In this document: positions 1 to 5,334 of the stretch, in pieces
Position numbering within the stretch: position 1 is the first letter of the stretch
How the letters are laid out: every line of letters begins with the position of its first letter
Source of the DNA: Clostridiales bacterium
GTDB taxonomy: Bacteria > Bacillota_A > Clostridia > Oscillospirales > Oscillospiraceae
Reading direction: 5' to 3'
Assembly (NCBI GenBank): GCA_022777455.1
Contig: JALFGI010000214.1
Location: 1 to 7,854 of the forward strand
DNA: 7,854 bases
Program-made: the position numbers and the translations under genes
The notes under the pieces: generated by a model
Databases searched by the model: none
What the model was told of the DNA's origin: nothing
What the model saw: the letters and a program-made list of their open reading frames with translations, nothing else

Positions 1-160
1 CGGGCGTTCGATATGTGTAACCACTCGAGATGCGCTGCGGCGCGAGGGGAATGGATATCCTATCGAATGCGGCAACGCTGCATATATCGATGCCGCAGGC
101 AATATCGCATTTTGCCGGAGGCAAAATATATCGAGAAATCCCCCGCCAAATTACAATTTG
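1..160. repeat. Mosaic of short hairpins punctuated by ATATCGA-like spacers
   Basis: No gene is supported here. The stretch is a chain of small inverted repeats with unrelated stems: GCGC-tgcg-GCGC (32-43), the palindrome GGATATCC (53-60), TGCGGC-aac-GCTGCA (68-82, one G-T pair), TGCC-gca-GGCA (91-101) and ATTTTGCC-gga-GGCAAAAT (109-127). Between and beside the hairpins a constant spacer recurs as ATATATCGA (82-90), ATATCG (102-107) and ATATATCGA (126-134 region). The run closes with a CAAATT/AATTTG palindrome at 147-160 that matches the ends of the element after mutL. This looks like a non-coding repeat mosaic or the right part of a MITE-like element whose left end lies outside the window. 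The two short reading frames crossing it (13-201 and 30-236) have no ribosome binding site or recognisable protein and are not called. Confidence 0.65.
141..160 (-). repeat. Element end motif, copy 1 (matches both ends of the mutL-miaA element)
   Basis: Read on the minus strand this is CAAATTGTAATTTGGCGGGG. It matches the left end of the element at 7327-7345 at 18 of 19 bases, and the inverted right end at 7528-7544 at 16 of 17 bases. The outermost CAAATTG faces the miaB promoter, so this would be the right end of an element whose body extends leftwards into the hairpin mosaic. No matching left end is visible in bases 1-140. Confidence 0.6.
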
Positions 161-197
161 TCTTTCTGCCCGCAATGAGGATACCAAAAGATTCTCC

Positions 198-226
198 TTG
201 AAAAACGGCGAAATAAATGATATCAT
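198..226 (+). promoter_or_regulatory. Probable sigma-A (sigma-70 type) promoter for miaB
   Basis: A -35 box TTGAAA (198-203, 5 of 6 to consensus) and a -10 box TATCAT (221-226, 5 of 6) are separated by exactly 17 bases. Transcription would start near 233, leaving a leader of about 30 bases before the miaB start at 264. It is the only clear promoter in the window and could drive the whole cluster. The -10 box lies inside a perfect palindrome, which suggests regulation. Confidence 0.65.
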
Positions 227-230
227 TTAT
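213..230. promoter_or_regulatory. Perfect 18-bp palindrome, operator candidate
   Basis: ATAAATGATATCATTTAT is identical to its own reverse complement over all 18 bases and covers the -10 box of the predicted miaB promoter. It sits just upstream of the expected start site, so it would act as DNA rather than as an RNA hairpin. A dimeric repressor bound here would block RNA polymerase. I do not recognise the regulator; it only loosely resembles AT-rich Fur-type sites. Confidence 0.5.
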
Positions 231-263
231 CGTTGAAAAGCTTTCTATTTCAGGAGATTCGCC

Positions 264-1667
264 ATGAATACAAAAACCACCATTATTTCCCAGGAAGAGC
301 TGGACCGCCAGTTCGGATATTGCGATCGTATCGCCGCCTTCTGGGCCCAGCAGGGGCTGACTCCCAAGGCATACGTGGAAACCTACGGCTGCCAGCAGAA
401 CGAGGCGGACTCCGAAAAGCTCCGGGGGTTACTGGCCCAGTGCGGCTACTCCATCGCCCAGGAGGCCGAAGGGGCGGACGTGGTGGTGATGAATACCTGC
501 GCCATCCGGGAGCACGCCGAGCAGCGTGTTTTCGGTAACTTGGGCGCCCTGACCCACACCAAGCGCCGCCACCCGGGGCAGAAAATCTTCCTGTGCGGCT
601 GCATGGCCGGTGAGGAAAAGGTGGTCACCCGGATCAAGGGGAGCTTCCCTCATGTGGACGGGGTGTTCTCCACCCACCACCTGTGGCAGTTCCCGGAGAT
701 TTTGTGGAATGTGCTGAGTAAGCGCAAGCGGCAGTTCTTCGTGGACGACGAGCCCGGCTCCATTGCCGAGGGCATCCCCCAGATCCGCTCCTCCGGCTTA
801 AAAGCCTGGGTGTCCATCATGTACGGCTGCAACAATTTCTGCACCTACTGCATCGTGCCCTATGTCCGGGGCCGGGAGCGCAGCCGCCAGCCGGAGTGCA
901 TTCTGGAAGAATGCCGCACCCTCATCGAAAGCGGTGTGAAGGACATTACCCTCCTGGGCCAGAACGTGAATTCCTACGGCAAGGATTTGGACCGTGGGGT
1001 GGACTTTGCCGACCTGCTGGCCCAGATTGCCCAGCTTCCGGGCCAGTTTCTCATTCGCTTCATGACCAGCCACCCCCGGGACGCATCAGCCAAGCTCTTT
1101 GACACCATGGCGCGCTACCCGAAAATTGCCAAGCAGCTCCACCTGCCCTTCCAGTCCGGCTCCAGCCGGGTGCTGAAGGCCATGAACCGGCACTATGACC
1201 GGGCAGTCTATCTGGAGAAAGTAAACTACGCCAAAGCCGTGATGTCGGACCTTGTGCTGACCAGCGACGTGATTGTGGGCTTTCCCGGGGAGACGGAGGA
1301 GGAATTCGAGGAAACCGTGTCCCTCATCCAGCAGGTGCACTACGACAGCCTGTTCACCTTCATTTTCTCCCCCCGGGCCGGCACCCCCGCCGCCAAAATG
1401 GAGGACCCCACTCCCAAGGAGGAAAAGAACCGCCGGTTCGACCGGCTGTGCGCCGTCCAAAACGGTATCTCCGAGGAGATTCACCGGGGCTACATCGGCA
1501 CGACCCAGCGCTGCCTGGTGGACGGCAAGGACGGCGAGCTTCTCACCGCCCGCACCGAAGGCGGCCGCCTGGTGCGTTTCGCCGGGGATGAAACGCTCAT
1601 CGGAAGCTTCCTGGACCTGCGCATCACCGGCGCCACCACCTGGAGTTTGACCGGCGAATTGGCCTGA
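264..1667 (+). CDS. miaB: MiaB: tRNA-2-methylthio-N6-dimethylallyladenosine synthase (radical SAM)
   Basis: MiaB is a cytosolic radical-SAM methylthiotransferase that converts i6A37 to ms2i6A37 in tRNAs reading codons that begin with U, using SAM and two 4Fe-4S clusters. The 467-residue protein has the full family layout. An N-terminal methylthiotransferase domain (about 36-150) carries the auxiliary-cluster cysteines C43 (ETYGCQQNEADSE), C79 (NTCAIREHAEQRVFG) and C113 (CGCMAG). The radical SAM domain (about 180-400) has the CxxxCxxC motif C189, C193, C196 (GCNNFCTYC). A C-terminal TRAM domain, which binds tRNA, spans about 402-465. The NTCAIRE and RGRERSR signatures favour MiaB over the relatives MtaB and RimO. 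AGGAGA at 252-257, seven bases before ATG, supports the start. Length is close to E. coli MiaB. Its substrate is made by MiaA, encoded at the other end of this cluster. Nothing is broken or missing. Confidence 0.97.
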   Translation: MNTKTTIISQEELDRQFGYCDRIAAFWAQQGLTPKAYVETYGCQQNEADSEKLRGLLAQCGYSIAQEAEGADVVVMNTCAIREHAEQRVFGNLGALTHTKRRHPGQKIFLCGCMAGEEKVVTRIKGSFPHVDGVFSTHHLWQFPEILWNVLSKRKRQFFVDDEPGSIAEGIPQIRSSGLKAWVSIMYGCNNFCTYCIVPYVRGRERSRQPECILEECRTLIESGVKDITLLGQNVNSYGKDLDRGVDFADLLAQIAQLPGQFLIRFMTSHPRDASAKLFDTMARYPKIAKQLHLPFQSGSSRVLKAMNRHYDRAVYLEKVNYAKAVMSDLVLTSDVIVGFPGETEEEFEETVSLIQQVHYDSLFTFIFSPRAGTPAAKMEDPTPKEEKNRRFDRLCAVQNGISEEIHRGYIGTTQRCLVDGKDGELLTARTEGGRLVRFAGDETLIGSFLDLRITGATTWSLTGELA

Positions 1668-1690
1668 CCCCATAACCCCAAAATGATCAC

Positions 1691-1765
1691 GTAGGGAACG
1701 GCCTATGTGCCGTTCCAAATTTCCCCCCGTATCCGCAAAGGAACGGCACACAGGCCGTTCCCTAC
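1691..1765. repeat. 75-bp inverted-repeat element with hairpin arms (GTAGGG type, copy A)
   Basis: Two 26-base arms (1691-1716 and 1740-1765) are inverted copies of each other with one mismatch, around a 23-base centre. Each arm starts from the outside with GTAGGG and is itself a hairpin: GGAACGGC-ctatgt-GCCGTTCC on the left and GGAACGGC-acacag-GCCGTTCC on the right. The DNA or RNA can therefore fold as two small hairpins or as one long stem. No T-run follows, so this is not an intrinsic terminator. It resembles a non-autonomous MITE-like element. An in-frame upstream extension of mutS beginning at 1705 starts inside this repeat and is not a credible start. Confidence 0.8.
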
Positions 1766-1808
1766 AATATGGACGCACATTCCACCGTTCATCCGGACAG
1801 AATAGAAA

Positions 1809-1814
1809 AGGAGA
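1809..1814 (+). promoter_or_regulatory. Ribosome binding site that sets the mutS start
   Basis: AGGAGA lies five bases before the ATG at 1819. The mutS frame is open back to an ATG at 1705, which would add 38 residues, but that codon has no ribosome binding site and falls inside the inverted repeat. The residues it would add also match no part of MutS. The 1819 start places the mismatch-recognition FYE motif at residues 34-36, as in E. coli MutS (36-38). Confidence 0.85.
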
Positions 1815-1818
1815 ACCT

Positions 1819-4425
1819 ATGGCTTCACCCAATCAAGAGCTCACCCCCATGCAGCGGCAGTACCGGGCGCTGAAGGAAAAGAACAAGGACAGCGTGCTGT
1901 TTTTCCGCCTGGGTGACTTCTACGAAATGTTCAACGAGGATGCCACCCTGGCGGCCCGGGAGCTGGACCTGACCCTGACCACCCGGGACCGGAGCAAGCC
2001 CAAGGAGGAGCAGACCCCCATGTGCGGCGTGCCCTACCACAGTGTGGATGCCTACATTGCCCGGATGGTGCAGAAGGGCTACAAGGTTGCCATCTGCGAA
2101 CAGATGGAGGACCCCGCCACCGCCAAGGGCCTGGTGGAGCGGGACATCACCCGCATCGTCACCCCCGGCACCGTGACGGAAAGCTGCATGCTGGATGAAA
2201 ATAAGAACAACTACATGGCCTGTGTCTATGGGGACCGGGGCAAATTCGGCCTGGCCTTCTGCGACATTTCCACCGGCGCATTCTATGCCACCCAGTGCCC
2301 CGACGATGCCGCCGTCGCCTCGGAGCTGGGCCGGTTTTCCCCCAGCGAGGTGCTGCGCTTCGGCCCCGGCGTGGATGGGGAGCTCCTGCAGGATGCCCTG
2401 TTCCACCGCTTAAGCTGCTGCGTGGACGAGGGAGAAGGGAGCCTGTTCCGGCTGGAGCCCTGCACCGAGCTGCTTCAGTCCCATTTTGGTGCCACGCTGG
2501 AGCAGTTGGGCCTTGCCTCCTTCCCCGCCGCCGTCATCGCCAGCGGCGCCCTGCTGCAGACCCTGCTGACCCTGCAGAAAAATGACCTGTCCCACATCCG
2601 CCAGCTGCAGTACTACACCGGCGGCAAATTCATGGAGCTGGACATGGACGCCCGGAGAAATCTGGAGCTGACGGAAACCATGCGCTCCAAAGAAAAGCGG
2701 GGCTCCCTTCTGTGGGTGCTGGACAAGACCCACACACCCATGGGCGGGCGGCTGCTGCGCAGCTGGCTGGAAAAGCCGCTGCTGGACGCCGGGGAAATCA
2801 CCCGCCGCCAGGCCGCCGTGGAGGAGCTGGTGGAAAATCCCATCATCCGCGGCGAGCTGGAAGAGGCCCTGAAACAGGTGACGGACCTGGAGCGGGTCAT
2901 GACCCGGGTGGTCACCGGCACCGTCAACTGCCGGGACCTGCTGGGCCTGGCCCGGGGCTTCCGTGGCCTGCCCCTGGTAAAGCAGCAGCTGGAAAGCGCC
3001 ACCTCCCCGCTTTTACAAAAGCTCAACGCCGCCATGGACCCCCTGGAGGACCTGGCCGCGCTGATTGAAAATACCATTGTGGACGACCCTCCCCTCACCG
3101 TCCGGGAGGGCGGCATCATCCGCCGGGGTGCCAATGCTGAGGCGGACCGCCTCCGGGACATCATGGAGGGCGGCTCCGGAACCATTGCCGCCATTGAGGC
3201 CCAGGAGCGGGAGAAAACCGGCATCCGCACCCTGAAGGTGGGCTTCAACCGGGTGTTCGGCTATTATATTGAAGTATCCAAATCCTTTACCAGTCAGGTG
3301 CCGGATTCCTACATCCGCAAGCAGACTCTGGCCAACTGCGAACGCTACATCACCCAGGAATTAAAAGAGCTGGAAAACCAGGTACTCACCGCCAAGGACC
3401 GGCTCACCGCCCTGGAATACGAACTCTTCACCCGCCTGAGAAATGATCTGGCCGGAGGCGCGGAACGGGTGCAGCGCACCGCCGCTGCCGTAGCCGCCGT
3501 GGACTGCCTGTGCTCCCTGGCCGCCGTGGCGGTGCAGCGGGGCTACTGCCGCCCGGAAATCACCCTGGGCCAGGAGATTTCCATCACCGACGGCCGCCAC
3601 CCGGTGGTGGAGGCCATGCTGAAGGAATCCCTGTTCGTCCCCAACGACACGGCGCTGGGCAGCCTGGATAATCAGGTGTGCATCATCACCGGCCCCAACA
3701 TGGCCGGTAAATCCACCTATATGCGCCAGGTGGCCCTCATCGTCCTCATGGCCCAGATGGGCTCCTTCGTCCCGGCAAAAAGCGCAAGAATCGGCCTGGT
3801 GGACCGGGTGTTCACCCGCATCGGCGCCAGCGACGATTTGGCCTCCGGCCAGTCCACCTTCATGGTGGAAATGGCAGAGGTGGCCTCCATTCTGAAATAT
3901 GCCACCAGCCGCAGTCTGCTGATTCTGGACGAGATCGGCCGGGGCACCTCCACCTACGATGGCATGGCCATCGCCCGGGCGGTGCTGGAATTTGTGGCCA
4001 ATCCCAAACGGCTGGGGGCAAAGGCCCTGTTTGCCACCCATTACCACGAGCTTTCCACCATGGAAGAAAAGCTTCCCAATGTGAAAAACTACAACATCGC
4101 CGTGAAAAAGCGGGGAGAGCAAATGATCTTCCTGCGGAAAATCGTCCCCGGCGCCACCGACGACAGCTACGGCATCGAGGTTGCCAAGCTGGCGGGGCTC
4201 CCCGCCGCCGTGGTTACCCGGGCCAGGGAAATTCTTTCGGAGCTGGAAGCCGGTGCCGCTCCCACACCCGCCCCCAGGGAAAAGCTGCCGGAGGACGACC
4301 AGGTGAGCATGATGGACCTGGCCGGGCAGCAGATCGTTGCCGCCCTCAGGGGCATCTCCGTGGAAACCCTGACCCCCATCGAAGCCATGAACGAGCTGTA
4401 CAAGCTGCGCAAGCTGCTGGACTGA
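1819..4425 (+). CDS. mutS: MutS: DNA mismatch recognition ATPase
   Basis: MutS scans newly replicated DNA as a dimer, binds mismatches and small loops, and on ATP binding becomes a sliding clamp that recruits MutL. The 868-residue protein has normal MutS1 length. The mismatch-reading F-x-E motif is F34-Y35-E36 (GDFYEMF) in domain I (about 1-115). Connector, lever and clamp domains follow to about residue 560. The C-terminal ABC ATPase shows Walker A GPNMAGKST at 625-633, the conserved SGQSTFMVEM segment at 676-685, Walker B LLILDEIGRGTS at 700-711 (D704, E705) and the ATHYHEL loop around H741. Near the C-terminus, QVSMMDL (828-834) resembles a beta-clamp binding motif like the QMSLL of E. coli MutS. 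The final 30 residues fit the MutS tetramerisation tail. The stop is one base before the CPBP gene. The mutS paralogue mutS2 is excluded by the N-terminal mismatch domain. Confidence 0.98.
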   Translation: MASPNQELTPMQRQYRALKEKNKDSVLFFRLGDFYEMFNEDATLAARELDLTLTTRDRSKPKEEQTPMCGVPYHSVDAYIARMVQKGYKVAICEQMEDPATAKGLVERDITRIVTPGTVTESCMLDENKNNYMACVYGDRGKFGLAFCDISTGAFYATQCPDDAAVASELGRFSPSEVLRFGPGVDGELLQDALFHRLSCCVDEGEGSLFRLEPCTELLQSHFGATLEQLGLASFPAAVIASGALLQTLLTLQKNDLSHIRQLQYYTGGKFMELDMDARRNLELTETMRSKEKRGSLLWVLDKTHTPMGGRLLRSWLEKPLLDAGEITRRQAAVEELVENPIIRGELEEALKQVTDLERVMTRVVTGTVNCRDLLGLARGFRGLPLVKQQLESATSPLLQKLNAAMDPLEDLAALIENTIVDDPPLTVREGGIIRRGANAEADRLRDIMEGGSGTIAAIEAQEREKTGIRTLKVGFNRVFGYYIEVSKSFTSQVPDSYIRKQTLANCERYITQELKELENQVLTAKDRLTALEYELFTRLRNDLAGGAERVQRTAAAVAAVDCLCSLAAVAVQRGYCRPEITLGQEISITDGRHPVVEAMLKESLFVPNDTALGSLDNQVCIITGPNMAGKSTYMRQVALIVLMAQMGSFVPAKSARIGLVDRVFTRIGASDDLASGQSTFMVEMAEVASILKYATSRSLLILDEIGRGTSTYDGMAIARAVLEFVANPKRLGAKALFATHYHELSTMEEKLPNVKNYNIAVKKRGEQMIFLRKIVPGATDDSYGIEVAKLAGLPAAVVTRAREILSELEAGAAPTPAPREKLPEDDQVSMMDLAGQQIVAALRGISVETLTPIEAMNELYKLRKLLD

Positions 4426-4426
4426 T

Positions 4427-5107
4427 ATGGAACACGAACCCCTCCTTCTCCCCCAAAGCAAGACAAAGCTGCTCTGGTGCTGGATGGCCTTCCAGTACCT
4501 GCTGCTGCCCCAGCTGGTTTCCGTTACCCTGGGCGTAATCTGCTCCGATGCGCTGGTGAATTTTGTCTATCATCTTCTCAGCTTTCTGGGGGTTTTCCTG
4601 ATTCTGGGCGAATCTCTGCTGAACGCTTTCCGCCGGGCTGCCGCCCATCCCAAGCGCTGCGTTTTGGTCTGCGTTCTTTCTCTCATGGTTTACTACGCCG
4701 CCGCCTGGGCGGTCACGGCAGCAATTCGGCAGCTGGAGTCTGCCTTTTCCAACCGGAACGATGCAGCAGTCCTCCTCCTGCGCCGGGATGGATTGGTCCT
4801 GACGGCCATTTCCACCATTTTCCTTGCCCCCCTCAGTGAGGAGTGCCTGTTTCGGGGCCTGATGTTCGGTCAGACGCTGAAAAAAAGCCGCCTGGGCGCC
4901 TATGTTTTGTCGGCAGCCTGCTTTGCCCTGATTCATGTCATGGGCTATCTTGGCACCTACACCCCTTTGCAATTGGTGCTGAGCCTGGTGCAGTACCTCC
5001 CCGCCGGACTGATTCTCGCCTGGAGCTACGAAAAAGCCGGCACCATCGCCGTCCCCATTCTGATTCACATGATCATCAACGCCATCAGTATGGTACAGAT
5101 CATTTAG
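4427..5107 (+). CDS. CPBP (CAAX/Abi) family intramembrane metalloprotease homologue
   Basis: A 226-residue, strongly hydrophobic integral membrane protein with about seven hydrophobic segments (near 15-38, 43-66, 77-100, 122-136, 155-172, 182-199, 205-224). It carries the three family motifs in order: EExxxR as E138-E139-CLF-R143, FxxxH as F166-ALI-H170, and HxxxN as H214-MII-N218. In known relatives these residues form an intramembrane active site; family members process CAAX proteins in eukaryotes or serve as bacteriocin self-immunity or regulatory proteases in bacteria. All catalytic positions are present, so activity is plausible, but the substrate cannot be inferred. The ATG is one base after the mutS stop (TGA-T-ATG) and has no obvious ribosome binding site, so translation probably depends on ribosomes finishing mutS. 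Placement between mutS and mutL implies co-expression with repair genes but does not prove a repair role. The family call is firm; the function is unknown. Confidence 0.9.
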   Translation: MEHEPLLLPQSKTKLLWCWMAFQYLLLPQLVSVTLGVICSDALVNFVYHLLSFLGVFLILGESLLNAFRRAAAHPKRCVLVCVLSLMVYYAAAWAVTAAIRQLESAFSNRNDAAVLLLRRDGLVLTAISTIFLAPLSEECLFRGLMFGQTLKKSRLGAYVLSAACFALIHVMGYLGTYTPLQLVLSLVQYLPAGLILAWSYEKAGTIAVPILIHMIINAISMVQII

Positions 5108-5113
5108 CCGCAC

Positions 5114-5268
5114 CCACTGTAGGGGAGGCTCTCAGCCTCCCGCGCAGTACAACCCCCACGATCAAAACCCAGGTCGGGCGAATTCGTACCATGTCGAACG
5201 TGATACCATTCAACTGAACACTCGGGCTCGGAACAAAAGCGGGAGGCTACGAGCCTCCCCTACAGTGG
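5114..5268. repeat. 155-bp inverted-repeat element with hairpin arms (GTAGGG type, copy B)
   Basis: Thirty-base arms at 5114-5143 and 5239-5268 are inverted copies differing at two positions, both in the loop. Each arm carries the outer string CCACTGTAGGGG and contains a perfect 8-bp hairpin: GGGAGGCT-ctc-AGCCTCCC (5123-5141) and GGGAGGCT-acg-AGCCTCCC (5241-5259). The 95-base centre (5144-5238) shows no gene, no tRNA fold and no T-run. The design (outer GTAGGG followed by a hairpin) is the same as the element at 1691-1765, although the stem sequence is different. This suggests a small non-autonomous mobile element; no target duplication is evident. It fills most of the CPBP-mutL gap. Confidence 0.8.
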
Positions 5269-5334
5269 CTGGGCAATCATCGAGGGCTGGTTCCATTCAA
5301 CCAAACATATAAAAACTCCATTCGAGGTGATTTC

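Noticed and set aside
1..140. CRISPR-like array
   Set aside because: The repeated parts are only 6-9 bases long, spacing is irregular (hairpins of 11-19 bases), and the variable parts are palindromes rather than spacers.
233..538. 101-aa plus-strand frame overlapping the miaB start
   Set aside because: It is an out-of-frame reading of miaB; its product is low complexity and Gly/Arg rich, and AGGAGA at 252-257 serves the miaB ATG.
1763..1768. TACAAT -10-like box at the right edge of the 75-bp element as a mutS promoter
   Set aside because: The hexamer is good, but the region 16-18 bases upstream (AGGAACG) does not resemble a -35 box.
1705..1818. N-terminal extension of mutS by 38 residues
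   Set aside because: The ATG at 1705 is within the 75-bp inverted repeat and lacks a ribosome binding site, whereas 1819 has AGGAGA at good spacing and gives the usual MutS N-terminus.
1086..1832. Minus-strand open frame (248 aa) over the miaB end and the inverted repeat
   Set aside because: It runs through a non-coding repeat into the antisense of a conserved radical SAM domain and has no recognisable features.
3361..4461. Long minus-strand open frame (366 aa) opposite the mutS 3' half
   Set aside because: It is a shadow of the GC-rich codon pattern of mutS, is rich in Gly/His with no recognisable domain, and has no start signals. The plus-strand gene is unambiguous.
5308..5313. TATAAA as a -10 box for a mutL promoter
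   Set aside because: No -35-like hexamer lies 16-18 bases upstream (the region is GGGCTGG) and there is no extended -10 TG, so it is not supported.
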